Origin: Natronorubrum texcoconense
Lineage (GTDB): Archaea > Halobacteriota > Halobacteria > Halobacteriales > Natrialbaceae
Assembly: GCF_900100335.1 (NCBI RefSeq)
Contig: NZ_FNFE01000007.1
Coordinates: 229,392-293,391 of the forward strand
DNA: 64,000 bases
Direction: 5' to 3'
Shown in pieces: positions 8,322 through 16,694 of the stretch. Under the pieces are notes generated by a model. The model made no database searches, had not been told where the DNA came from, and worked only from the letters and a program-made list of their open reading frames with translations. The position numbers and the translations under genes are program-made. The first letter of the stretch is position 1, and every line of letters begins with the position of its first letter.

Positions 8322-8651
8322 CTACACATACGACCGCCCTTCTTCGAACGCCGTCCGCACGAACGGGTGGTCCTCGCTGGCTTCGAACCGCTCGACCGGC
8401 AGCACGTACACCGAGGTGACGACCCCGTGTTCGAGACCGACGCGCTCGCCGAGTCCCTCGAGCTGCCGTTCGGCGGCCTCGTCGTGGTCCTCGAGGACGA
8501 CCAGCGCCTCCCACTCGGCGCGCATGCCGCGGTCGTCACCTCGGACCGCGTCACCGAAGACGACGAGGTGACGGATCGAGTCGCCGTACTCCGCCTGCGC
8601 TCGGTCGGCGAACGCGTCCGCGGCGCTTCCCTGTGACGATCCATCGCTCAT
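8322..8651 (-). CDS. Nucleotidyltransferase-fold (MNT-like) protein, probably inactive
   Basis: 109 residues from ATG 8651. The segment LVVFGDAVRGDDRGMRAEWEALVVLE aligns by eye with the minimal nucleotidyltransferase signature GSxxRGxxxxxSDxDLxV, but the serine after the glycine is Asp and the catalytic D-x-D is replaced by E-W-E. The rest (EHGVVTSVYVLPVERF) continues the beta-sheet pattern of that fold. Haloarchaea carry many small proteins of this type, some in MNT-HEPN toxin-antitoxin pairs; no HEPN partner is adjacent. Fold assignment is moderately sure; loss of activity is inferred from the residues. Confidence 0.65.
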   Translation of the reverse strand: MSDGSSQGSAADAFADRAQAEYGDSIRHLVVFGDAVRGDDRGMRAEWEALVVLEDHDEAAERQLEGLGERVGLEHGVVTSVYVLPVERFEASEDHPFVRTAFEEGRSYV

Positions 8652-8752
8652 TGGCGTCCGATTAGAACCCGCCACATAAAGGGTATTCCCCCGCCGGTCG
8701 TCTCCGGTCGCTCGGTCCGACGGTCGCTGGCGATTCGACGGCCGATTGCGAA

Positions 8753-9181
8753 CTACCGCGTTCCGAATCCGTCAGTGGATGCACCCTCGTCCGCGTCTCC
8801 CCCGCCGCGTTCGCCGCGCTCGTACTCGTGCTCTCGAAGCAGATCCGGCTCGACGTCGCGGAGGACGGCCTCGTGAGTCGCCTCGAGGACCACCGGCGGT
8901 GCACAGTCGGCCTCGACCGACTCTATCCATCGCCCGAGACAGAGACACCACCGATCCCCAGGCTCGAGACCGGGGAACTCGAACTCGGGCTTCGGCGTGA
9001 CGAGGTCGTTTCCCCGGGCGCTGCTGAACCGCAGGAACTCCTCGGTCATCACGGCACAGATCTCGTGGCGGCCCCGATCCGATTCGACGCGACGACAGCA
9101 GCCGTCCCGGAGAAAGCCGGTCGATGGATCGGTGCCACAGGGTTCGAGGTCGGTCCCGTAGACGTTCCGGTCCGTACTCAT
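8753..9181 (-). CDS. DUF2237 family protein
   Basis: 142 residues from ATG 9181. It shows the whole conserved DUF2237 signature: YGTDLEPCGTDPSTGFLRDG near the start, CCRRV, CAVMTEEFLRFSSARGNDL, then PGLEPGDRWCLCLGRW and PPVVLEATHEAVL. The family occurs in bacteria and archaea, is about 120 residues long and has conserved cysteines (CC, C, CLC) that could bind a metal, but its function is not established. The C-terminal 20 residues are a Gly/Asp-rich tail. Confidence 0.9.
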   Translation of the reverse strand: MSTDRNVYGTDLEPCGTDPSTGFLRDGCCRRVESDRGRHEICAVMTEEFLRFSSARGNDLVTPKPEFEFPGLEPGDRWCLCLGRWIESVEADCAPPVVLEATHEAVLRDVEPDLLREHEYERGERGGGDADEGASTDGFGTR

Positions 9182-9328
9182 ACTCGGGCTATCGGATGTC
9201 GCCAACAAAAAGGCGTGTCCTCAGCGCCCGAGGCGCGAGCACATCCCATCGTTCTCGAACCTTCGCAACTGTCGGCACCAACTCTGGGGACACACCGGAC
9301 ACGCAATTCCTGTACGAATGGGATCGAC

Positions 9329-10135
9329 TCAGCCTTCGGTTGGGACGCGTTGCCTGTCGAGCCCCGGCGGTTCGACCGACTCGAGATCGCGGCGCTCGAA
9401 GTACTCCTCGAGGAACGCGGCTCGGTCGCCGATCTCGCTCGGTCGGTGGGAGTCGGAGCCGACGGTGACGGCGACGTCGTGCTCCCGTAACACGTCGAGG
9501 AACGTCTCGGAGGGGTGGACGATCGCCATGTCGGCGATCGCTCGGCCGGCGTTGATTTCGGGAACCGTTCGCGAGTCCGCGAGCGCCCGGGCGACGGATT
9601 CGTAGTGGTCCGTCGTCGCTCGCCCGCGCAAGGGCGGCGTCCGTTCGATCAAATCGACGTGGGCCGCGACGTCGAACAGCTCCGACTCGATCAGCGAGAC
9701 CAGGTTCTCGAAGTAGCCGTCGACGAGTTCGTCGCGCCTCGCGTCGGTTAGCTCCGCAAAATTGCTCGGCACCTGGACGTTCAGCCCGTCGACCGCGTGG
9801 ACGCTGCCGATCGTGTAGTCGAAGTCGGCCACCTCGAGAAAGTCGCGAATGTCGGTCTCGTCGCGCGGGTCGTAGTCCATCTCGACGCCGTCGTAGATCT
9901 CGATCGAGACGCCCTCGCGGCCGCGAAGTTCCTCGATGGCTCGACGTCGTCGCTCGTAGGTCACATCCAGGTTGAAGCCGTAGATGGTTCGGGTGGTCGC
10001 CGGCTTCTCGCGGGACGAAACCGTACAGTGATCCGTCAGCCCGATTCCCTCGAGTCCGGCCGCCTCCGCGGCCTCGACCATCCCCTGGAGAAATCCCCCG
10101 TCGGAGTAGGTCGTGTGCGTGTGGAAGTCCTTCAT
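9329..10135 (-). CDS. PHP-domain phosphoesterase (histidinol-phosphatase-like)
   Basis: 268 residues from ATG 10135, which begins the domain exactly (MKDFHTHTTYSDG); upstream in-frame codons look non-coding. Metal-ligand motifs of the PHP family are present: HTHTTYSD (residues 5-12), LTDHC (about 33-37), a Glu in YDGVEMDY, GSVH, HVDLI, and late GSDSH. Members include histidinol phosphatase and other phosphoesterases using a trinuclear metal site. Specificity cannot be read from the sequence; it does not lie in a histidine operon here. Upstream 100 bp contains a possible promoter. Confidence 0.85.
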   Translation of the reverse strand: MKDFHTHTTYSDGGFLQGMVEAAEAAGLEGIGLTDHCTVSSREKPATTRTIYGFNLDVTYERRRRAIEELRGREGVSIEIYDGVEMDYDPRDETDIRDFLEVADFDYTIGSVHAVDGLNVQVPSNFAELTDARRDELVDGYFENLVSLIESELFDVAAHVDLIERTPPLRGRATTDHYESVARALADSRTVPEINAGRAIADMAIVHPSETFLDVLREHDVAVTVGSDSHRPSEIGDRAAFLEEYFERRDLESVEPPGLDRQRVPTEG

Positions 10136-10264
10136 ACGCGGATGACACCGGGCAAACAGTTGGGCGTTTCGCTCGTACTCAACTGCTATAGTAGCCACTG
10201 AAAGTCAATGCACACCCGATCGCACGACAGCTGTGCGATCGGTGTTACATCGTTTCAGTTGTTA

Positions 10265-10693
10265 CTATACGTCCGCGGGTTCATCCGGCGCGACGACCTC
10301 GACTTTGATCCCCTCGGGATCCTCGCAGTAGAGCGCGTAGTAGCCGCCGGCGTAGGGGTGGCGATCCTCGTAGAGCACCGTCGCGTCCGCCCGGTCGCGA
10401 ACGCCGTCCGTGAGCCGATCGACCTGTTCGCGGGAGGTGCCGTGAAAGGCGAGGTGGTTCAGACCGGCGGCCCGACGGTCGAACGGCTGGTCGGCGTCGT
10501 CCGCCCGGACGAGCACGAGATACGTCGGCCCGTTGATCCACGACCGACCCCCGCCCCACTCGTTTTTCTGTTCGTAGCCGAGTTCGGCCAGCAGCCAGTC
10601 CCAGAACGCGACGGACGCCTCGAGGTCGGACGCGTACAGTTCGACGTGATGGAGCCCTCCGGCGCGGGCTGGATCGGCGTGGTCGCGGCTCAT
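10265..10693 (-). CDS. VOC (glyoxalase/bleomycin-resistance fold) protein
   Basis: 142 residues. A single VOC module made of two beta-alpha-beta-beta-beta halves: GLHHVELYASDLEASVAFWDWLL at the start provides the first metal-ligand His, LNHLAFHG the second-half His, and CEDPEGIKVEVV the C-terminal Glu. These residues fit divalent-metal binding in lyases and dioxygenases. Substrate is unknown. Single gene, 100 bp from its neighbours, on the minus strand. Confidence 0.85.
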   Translation of the reverse strand: MSRDHADPARAGGLHHVELYASDLEASVAFWDWLLAELGYEQKNEWGGGRSWINGPTYLVLVRADDADQPFDRRAAGLNHLAFHGTSREQVDRLTDGVRDRADATVLYEDRHPYAGGYYALYCEDPEGIKVEVVAPDEPADV

Positions 10694-10796
10694 ACTGGTG
10701 ATCCGGCGGCCTCGGTCAATACTGTTCGGGAGCTGACTCGATACCGGTGAAAATTAACTCGGGACGGTGGACGCTGCCCTCGATCGAGTACCGGCG

Positions 10797-12266
10797 TTAG
10801 TGACTGTGATCGTGGGCGTGATCACCGTGAGCGTGGTCGTGATCCCCGTGGTCGTGGCTGTGATCGTGTCCCCCCTCGGAGCCGTCCGGTTCGCCGCCGT
10901 CGCTGGCCTTTCCGAGGTCTCCGCCGGCGACGAGCGCGTCGTGGTCGCCGCCCATCATGTCCATGTTCTTCAGCGTATCGCGCTCCTCGAACTCCTCGAC
11001 GGCGTTGAGCAGGTCCTCCTGTGTCAGCGTCGTTCGGTCTTCCGTCAGGGCCTCGAGGACGGCCTCTCGCAACACCATTCGAAGGTCGCTGCCGGTCAGT
11101 CCTTCGGTGACCTCGGCGATGAGGTGGGGTTCGAACTCGTCGATATCCATCGTGCGGGTGATGAGCGAGAGGATGTCCGCCCGCATGCCGTGGTCGGGTT
11201 TGGGGAAGTTGATGATCTCGTCGAAGCGCCGCCAAGCGGCGTCGTCGAGCTGGTCGGGGTGGTTGGTCGCCCCGATCAACAGGACGTCGTCCTCGATGAG
11301 CGAGATGTTGTCGATGCTCTTGAGGAGCGTGTTGACCGCGCGTTTGAGGGCGGCGTGTTCGTCGCTGCTTCTGGTCTTGGCGACGAAGTCGAACTCGTCG
11401 ATGAAGAGGATACACGGCGAGAGCCGTTTGGCGACCTCGAACGTCTTGTCGACGTTCTTGGCCGTCTCGCCGAGATACTGGCTCGTGATCATCGACAGTT
11501 TGACCTCGACGAACGGGAGATCCATGTCCTGAGCCAGCGCCTGCGCCGTCGACGTCTTCCCGGTCCCCGGCGGCCCGACGAACAGCAGTTTCCCGATCTC
11601 GCGAAGCCCGATATCCGCGAGGTAGTCGCGGTGTTCGATCGCCTTCGCGATCTTGTTGAGTTCGTTCTCCTGATCCTTGGTAAGCACGAGGTCGTCGAGG
11701 GACATGTCGACCTCCTCCGGCGCTCGAACCTCGACGAGGTCGAGCATCTCCTCGTCGTCTTCCTCGTCGAAGTACTCGTCGAGCAGCCCGTCGATCCAGA
11801 CGCGGTCGGCCTGAATCGGCCGGTTTTCCTCCCGCGCTTCCTCGTGGGTCACGTCGAACTGGTCGCCGTGTTCCTCGTGGGTCGTGAAGTGTTTCGTCAG
11901 CGTCGGGTTCTCGCGCAGTCGCTCGTCGTCGACGCGCTCGGCGAACCACTGCTCGGCCATCTCCTCCTGTGCGAGGGTGATCGTTCCCGAAAACTCGTCG
12001 CGTTCGGTGAACATCAGCTCCGAGACGGCGTCCCAGGGTCGGTCGACGTCCGTCGCCTCTCGGGCGGTTGCGTTGGTCGCCGAGAGGGGACGACTGATGC
12101 CGGCGTGTTTGCGCCCCTCACCGCTGTCGCCCTCCTCCTCGACACTCCCGGTCCAGAAGACCCGCCGGAACGCCGGCGGGAGATCGTTCTCGTCTAGCGT
12201 CCTGTCGTCCGAATACACGCTCGTCGTGAGCAGGAACTCCACGACATCGAGCGCCGCATCACTCAT
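10797..12266 (-). CDS. AAA family ATPase with histidine-rich C-terminal tail
   Basis: 489 residues from ATG 12266. The N-terminal about 190 residues are a substrate or regulatory domain without a clear match. The AAA core has Walker A GPPGTGKTS, Walker B CILFIDEFD, sensor 1 GATNHPDQ, an arginine-finger region (AAWRRFDEII) and the lid. The last 25 residues are almost only His, Asp, Gly, Ala and Ser (HDHSHDHGDHDHAHG and on), a metal-chelating tail. The core resembles the FtsH/proteasome-ATPase/CDC48 group, but there is no protease domain or membrane segment. Such a tail is typical of nickel, zinc or cobalt handling proteins, so a metal-linked chaperone role is possible but unproven. Confidence 0.85.
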   Translation of the reverse strand: MSDAALDVVEFLLTTSVYSDDRTLDENDLPPAFRRVFWTGSVEEEGDSGEGRKHAGISRPLSATNATAREATDVDRPWDAVSELMFTERDEFSGTITLAQEEMAEQWFAERVDDERLRENPTLTKHFTTHEEHGDQFDVTHEEAREENRPIQADRVWIDGLLDEYFDEEDDEEMLDLVEVRAPEEVDMSLDDLVLTKDQENELNKIAKAIEHRDYLADIGLREIGKLLFVGPPGTGKTSTAQALAQDMDLPFVEVKLSMITSQYLGETAKNVDKTFEVAKRLSPCILFIDEFDFVAKTRSSDEHAALKRAVNTLLKSIDNISLIEDDVLLIGATNHPDQLDDAAWRRFDEIINFPKPDHGMRADILSLITRTMDIDEFEPHLIAEVTEGLTGSDLRMVLREAVLEALTEDRTTLTQEDLLNAVEEFEERDTLKNMDMMGGDHDALVAGGDLGKASDGGEPDGSEGGHDHSHDHGDHDHAHGDHAHDHSH

Positions 12267-12463
12267 TCCGTCATCGTATTCACCACACGCTCTTAACGTC
12301 GTCGTCCTGCGCAACGTCTGCGGCCGATACGCGCGGTGTTCACTCACACTCGAGTATTCGTTCGCGACACTCGAGAGCGGGGGTCGACAGCGTACGGCCA
12401 CCCCGACGTACCCTCGAGAACGGTCCCAGCGGCACAACGGTTTTCGTGCATGGGTGCACAGTC

Positions 12464-12838
12464 ATGCGTATGAACGTCTTAGTGGGAATCGTCGGCAGCG
12501 ACGAATCGATCAAGACACTCCGCCGAACGATCGATCGCACCCACGAGGTCGGCGACGACCTCACCGTCGCGGTCGTCGATAAACCCGAGGCGAAACGCTC
12601 ACAGGATGCGATGGCCGAACGGGCACGAGAGCTGCTCTCGGAGGCCGGCGTCGACGCGGAGATCGTCCAACTCGAGGGCGATCCCGGCAGTTCGCTGGTC
12701 GACTACGCCGAACAGGGTGAGTACGATCAGCTGGTGATCGGCGGCGGGACCCTGAGTCCGATGGGGAAAATCCAGCTCGGACCGATCACCGAGTTCGTCC
12801 TGTTGAACGCGCCGACGACCGTCAAACTGGTGCGATAA
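12464..12838 (+). CDS. Universal stress protein (UspA fold)
   Basis: 124 residues from ATG 12464; a second ATG lies two codons on. The Rossmann-like UspA fold is visible: a short beta strand (MNVLVGIVGSDES), an alpha-helix, LTVAVVD, and the ATP-loop-like ending (YDQLVIGGGTLSPMGKIQLGPITEFVL), which matches the G-2x-G-9x-G-S/T pattern loosely. It is followed two bases later by the GNAT gene on the same strand, so the two are likely cotranscribed. Function is general stress or energy-related nucleotide binding. Confidence 0.85.
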   Translation: MRMNVLVGIVGSDESIKTLRRTIDRTHEVGDDLTVAVVDKPEAKRSQDAMAERARELLSEAGVDAEIVQLEGDPGSSLVDYAEQGEYDQLVIGGGTLSPMGKIQLGPITEFVLLNAPTTVKLVR

Positions 12839-12840
12839 CG

Positions 12841-13401
12841 ATGGCTGACACGCGACCGTATCCGGACGAGTCAGCCGGACCGTTTCCCGCACCACCGACG
12901 ACGCTCGAGGACGGAGCGGGCCGCCAGATCGAGGTTCTGGCGTCCGACGACTTCGAAGACACCCTCGAGGACGTCGTCGAGATGTACGACCAGTTCGACC
13001 CCACCGACCGAGCGCAAGGGATCCCACCGACCGGCGAAGAGCGCATTCGCAACTGGCTCGAGACGATCGCCGACGAGAGCGTCAACGTCGTCGCCCGCCA
13101 CGACGAGGACGTGATCGGCCACGCGATGCTCGTCCCCGACACCGACGATCCGGCCTCGATCGAGGACAACGCCGACATCGAGTGGGAGCTCGCGATCTTC
13201 GTCCTGCAGGCCTACCAGCGCGCCGGGATCGGAACGATGCTGCTCGAGCACCTCCTCGGCCACGCGAGCACCGTCGGCATCGATCGGGTGTGGCTGACCG
13301 TCGAGCGCTGGAACAACCCGGCGATCGCGCTCTACGAGCGGGTCGGCTTCGAGTCGACCGGCACCGAGAGCTTCGAACAGGAGATGGCGATCCGGCTGTA
13401 A
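12841..13401 (+). CDS. GNAT family N-acetyltransferase
   Basis: 186 residues. An N-terminal extension of about 30 residues is rich in Pro and acidic residues. The GNAT core covers about 30-180, with the acetyl-CoA pyrophosphate loop in QAYQRAGIGTMLLEHLL (Q/R-x-x-G-x-G/A) and the ending NNPAIALYERVGFEST, the usual strand-helix-strand of motif B. The start codon is two bases after the UspA stop. Substrate is unknown; protein or small-molecule acetylation are both possible. Confidence 0.9.
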   Translation: MADTRPYPDESAGPFPAPPTTLEDGAGRQIEVLASDDFEDTLEDVVEMYDQFDPTDRAQGIPPTGEERIRNWLETIADESVNVVARHDEDVIGHAMLVPDTDDPASIEDNADIEWELAIFVLQAYQRAGIGTMLLEHLLGHASTVGIDRVWLTVERWNNPAIALYERVGFESTGTESFEQEMAIRL

Positions 13402-13500
13402 CGGCCGGTGGCTATTCGAACGCGGCGAACACGCCGCCGTCCCTTCGCTCAATTCTCGGCGGGAGTCGCGACGAAATCGCGCCCGTTCCTTCGTATCGGA

Positions 13501-13962
13501 TTAGACCGACAGCACGGGCTGGCTCGCGTAGGACAGCACGTACTCGGCGACCTGCTCGAGGACCTCCGCCGATGCGGTGTCGGCGACCGGTTCCCTGGGC
13601 AACACGATGAAGTCGGCGTCGATTTCGTCGGCGGTGTCGAGCACGACGTTTCCCGGATGCCGAGTCTTGCGAGTCGGCGAGAAGCCGTCGTCGACGGAGG
13701 TTCCGATCGGGACGTCCGCCTCGTCGGCGATGCGAGTAACGTCGTCGAAAAAACCCTGCGTGTCCGTCGCAACGTCGTCTTCGTCGACGGCGCCGGCGTT
13801 CATCCCCTGCACGACACCGCGGCCGAGTACGAACAGAGCGTGGACCGAGGCATCGTAGCGGTCGGCGACTGCGACGGCGTACTCGACGGCGGTGGCTGAC
13901 TCCTCGCTCCCGTCGACCGGCGCGAGAACGGTGTCGACGGTAAACGGCTCGCTGTCGTCCAT
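13501..13962 (-). CDS. Universal stress protein (UspA fold)
   Basis: 153 residues from ATG 13962, chosen because the fold begins there (FTVDTVLAPVDGSEESATAVEYAV); upstream in-frame residues have the Arg-rich look of non-coding sequence. The central helix and strand (YDASVHALFVL) and the end (ADFIVLPREPV... VLSYASQPVLSV) follow the UspA pattern. The ATP-binding glycine loop is weak: PREPVAD replaces the usual G-x-x-G. It is divergent from the next UspA gene at 14131, sharing a 168-bp control region. Confidence 0.85.
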   Translation of the reverse strand: MDDSEPFTVDTVLAPVDGSEESATAVEYAVAVADRYDASVHALFVLGRGVVQGMNAGAVDEDDVATDTQGFFDDVTRIADEADVPIGTSVDDGFSPTRKTRHPGNVVLDTADEIDADFIVLPREPVADTASAEVLEQVAEYVLSYASQPVLSV

Positions 13963-14130
13963 ACGCGCTGGTGTGTGGCCCGTCGTCAAAAAGCCATCCC
14001 ACGTTCCGCGAAATCGGGACCCGTTTTCACGACGAGATGCGTTCCAAAGAGCACGGACGAGACGAGACCCGCTCTCGAGGTGACGGACGAGGAGAGAGCG
14101 TTTAAGCCGCTTCGCCTGTAACCCTCGCGT

Positions 14131-14607
14131 ATGTTCGATACGGTCGTGATCGCCACCGACGGCTCCGACAGCGTCAAACGGGCCGTCGACGTCGCCCTCG
14201 ATCTCGCCAATCGCTTCGACGCGGAGGTCCACGCCCTCTCGGTCGTCGACGCCAGCGAGGTCGACGCCTCACCCCAACAGCTCCGAGACGAGCTCCAGAC
14301 CGCCCTCGAGACGACCGCCGACGCCGCGCTTGCGACCGTCGAGAACCGGACGGCTGACGGGAGAGAGATCATCACGGCCGTCCGCGAGGGACGACCCGCC
14401 GTCGAACTCTGCGAGTACGCTCGCGAAGTCGACGCCGATCTGATCGCGACCGGCACCCGCGGCCGCCACGGCGAGAACCGACTCCTGCTCGGCAGCGTCG
14501 CCGAACGAGTCGTCCGCACGTCACCCGTTCCCGTCCTCTCGGTACGCCAACTCGAGACGGTCCGGGACGCCGACGCCAACGGCGAAGAAGTGACGACCGA
14601 GGCCTGA
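14131..14607 (+). CDS. Universal stress protein (UspA fold)
   Basis: 158 residues. MFDTVVIATDGSDSVKRAVDVAL opens the classical UspA fold, and the ending LIATGTRGRHGENRLLLGSVAERVVRTSPVPVLSV is a complete G-2x-G-9x-G-S ATP-binding signature, so ATP binding is likely. tttaag at 14101-14106 lies 27-30 nt before the ATG, as in a leaderless promoter. Divergent from the UspA gene ending at 13501. Confidence 0.9.
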   Translation: MFDTVVIATDGSDSVKRAVDVALDLANRFDAEVHALSVVDASEVDASPQQLRDELQTALETTADAALATVENRTADGREIITAVREGRPAVELCEYAREVDADLIATGTRGRHGENRLLLGSVAERVVRTSPVPVLSVRQLETVRDADANGEEVTTEA

Positions 14608-14701
14608 GCCGCCCCGTCGTTTTCCGGCTCTCCGTGCCAACGCGAGCCAGTGGCCACCACAGAGGGGAAGTCACTTCCCCCGCCAGCGCGCAGTTCCGGA
14701 T

Positions 14702-15979
14702 ATGTACGACGAACTCATCGATAGCGGCGAGCTCCCCATCGCCCGGAAGTCGGTCGTTCCGGGCACCGGGTTCTTTCTCCCGGACACGCTCGAAGAGGAC
14801 TTAGAAGACGAGCAGACTGCGGCCGCACTCGAGGGAGCCGACGTCGCCGTCGTCGCCGATCCCGACGCCGACGGACTGGCCTGCGTCGCGCTGATTCGCG
14901 AAGCCTACGACGACGTTCGGAACGTCCCGGAGCCGGACGACGAGGACGACGACGCCGACGAAACTGCCGACGATGAGCCCGCCGCGGACGCTGTCGACGT
15001 CGCCGACGAAGCGGCCGCCGCGCTCGCTGCCGGCGATGCGGCCGAGGCCCCACTCGAGGAGCCCGAACCCACGCCCCACAGCGTGGCGTTGATCCCCGCC
15101 AGCCCGCACGACGTCGAGGACGCGCTGGCCCGCGTCGCTGAGTACGGCGACGAGGGGATCGATCTCTTCGTCTGCGACCTCGCGCCCGACCGATACGAGT
15201 ACGTCGAAGACGAACTCGACGCGGCGCTCGAGACCGCGAGCGGCGTCTCTTGGTACGACCACCACCAGTGGGGCGACGACGTCGCCCAGTCGGTTCGGGA
15301 CGCCGGCGTCGACCTGGTCGTCGGCGATTCGGACGAGGAGTGTAGCGCCGACGTGGTCTACCGCTCGCTCGAGTACGACTTCGCCTCGATGTACGAGGAA
15401 CTCGCGGCCGTCACCCGCGATCACGACCTCTGGCTGCGCGAGGATCCCCGCAGCGACGACCTCGCGGATTACGCCTACTGGTCCGATCCCGCGGCGTACG
15501 TCGAGGTCGTCCGCGAGTACGGCGCCGACCTGCCCGACTGGGTGGGCGAGTTCCTCGAGGAGCGACGCGTCGAGAAACAGGCGCTGATCGACCAGGCGGT
15601 CGGCCGCTCGGAGCTCCGCGAGATCGGCGGCTACACCGTGGGGATCACCTACGGCCGCTGTTCCCAGAACGAGGTCGCCGAAGCGATGCGCGAGCAGGGC
15701 GCCGACGCCTCCGTGATCGTCAAGCCCGCCGGCTCGGCCTCGATTCGGGGCACCGACGAGTTCCAGCTGTGTCACGAGGTCGCGGGCAAGGTCAACGGCG
15801 GCGGCCACCCCAAGGCCGCGGGCTGCAAGCCCGATATCTACGACGACATGCTCGACTACGCGAACCACTGGGTGACTCGAGGAGCGGTGACGAAGCAGGT
15901 CATTCTGAACGCGTTCGAGGAAGTCGTCGAGAACGCTGCTGATGCGGACGACGGAGCAACCGATACGGACGACGCGTAG
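14702..15979 (+). CDS. DHH/DHHA1 phosphoesterase (RecJ-like)
   Basis: 425 residues. Motif I is VAVVADPDADGLACVALI (about 48-65), followed by a long Asp/Glu/Ala-rich insertion (about 78-125). The DHH motif is in WYDHHQWGD (about 182), and the DHHA1 substrate motif GGGHPKAAGCK near 372. These are the catalytic metal and nucleic-acid contact residues of RecJ-type 5'-3' single-stranded DNA exonucleases and related nanoRNases. Archaeal homologues work in DNA repair and replication with GINS/CMG or in RNA turnover. The acidic insertion is peculiar. Monocistronic in this window. Confidence 0.9.
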   Translation: MYDELIDSGELPIARKSVVPGTGFFLPDTLEEDLEDEQTAAALEGADVAVVADPDADGLACVALIREAYDDVRNVPEPDDEDDDADETADDEPAADAVDVADEAAAALAAGDAAEAPLEEPEPTPHSVALIPASPHDVEDALARVAEYGDEGIDLFVCDLAPDRYEYVEDELDAALETASGVSWYDHHQWGDDVAQSVRDAGVDLVVGDSDEECSADVVYRSLEYDFASMYEELAAVTRDHDLWLREDPRSDDLADYAYWSDPAAYVEVVREYGADLPDWVGEFLEERRVEKQALIDQAVGRSELREIGGYTVGITYGRCSQNEVAEAMREQGADASVIVKPAGSASIRGTDEFQLCHEVAGKVNGGGHPKAAGCKPDIYDDMLDYANHWVTRGAVTKQVILNAFEEVVENAADADDGATDTDDA

Positions 15980-16131
15980 TCGACTCGAGGAGACGACGAT
16001 CCAACGGACCGCGACCGTTTGACTCCGTTATTCTTCCTGTCTGCGCGACGTTCCGTGAACGGTCAGTACTGGCAGCCATCGGTGAGTCGCGGCTTGACGG
16101 CGGCAGTCCATAGTCGACCGGTAGAAACGGT

Positions 16132-16590
16132 CTACTCCTCGGCGTTTGCTCGACGGACGATATTGTGAGACGTGATCGACATGACCTCCGCGCCGTCGAC
16201 GTGGACGGTACGGCGGAAGTCGACGTAGCCGCGATCCGATCGGCTCTCGGAGGGCGTCTTCTTCAGCACCTCGGCTCGAACGCGGAGCGTATCGCCGGGG
16301 CGGACCGGCTCGTGCCACCGCAGGTCGTCCATTCCGAGCCCGCCCATGTTCGCGACTCCCTCCTCGCCCTGGACGAAGTCCGTGATGAACAACCGAACCG
16401 ACAGACAGAGCGTGTGCAGCCCGCTGGCGACGAGTTCTCCGAACATCGACTCCTCGGCCGCCGCCTCGTCGACGTGGAACGGCTGCGGATCGAACTGCTC
16501 GGCGAAGTCGACGATCTCTTCCTTGGAAACGGTGTAGCTCCCGGTTTCGTACGTGTCTCCGACCGTCAGGTCCTCGTAGTAGCGCGTCAC
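16132..16590 (-). CDS. MaoC-like (R)-hydratase
   Basis: 152 residues with GTG start at 16590. The hot-dog fold and catalytic dyad of MaoC dehydratases are visible: FAEQFDPQPFHVDEAAA contains the Asp and His (about residues 32-38) that act on enoyl-CoA, and FGELVASGLHTLCLSVRL follows. The family hydrates trans-2-enoyl-CoA in fatty-acid or polyhydroxyalkanoate metabolism. No other beta-oxidation gene is adjacent. Confidence 0.88.
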   Translation of the reverse strand: MTRYYEDLTVGDTYETGSYTVSKEEIVDFAEQFDPQPFHVDEAAAEESMFGELVASGLHTLCLSVRLFITDFVQGEEGVANMGGLGMDDLRWHEPVRPGDTLRVRAEVLKKTPSESRSDRGYVDFRRTVHVDGAEVMSITSHNIVRRANAEE

Positions 16591-16694
16591 GAAGCGTACT
16601 CTCTCGGGAGAAGTGATTAAATCGACCGGTTCAGGGGCTCGAGTTCCCGGCTACTCGGTAGCTATCGCGCCGAACGCTGGCCCGAAGCGCCACC

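Noticed and set aside
10767..12197. 476-codon open frame antisense to the AAA ATPase
   Set aside because: No motifs, and the start has a Val/Ile repeat produced by the complement of the His-rich tail.
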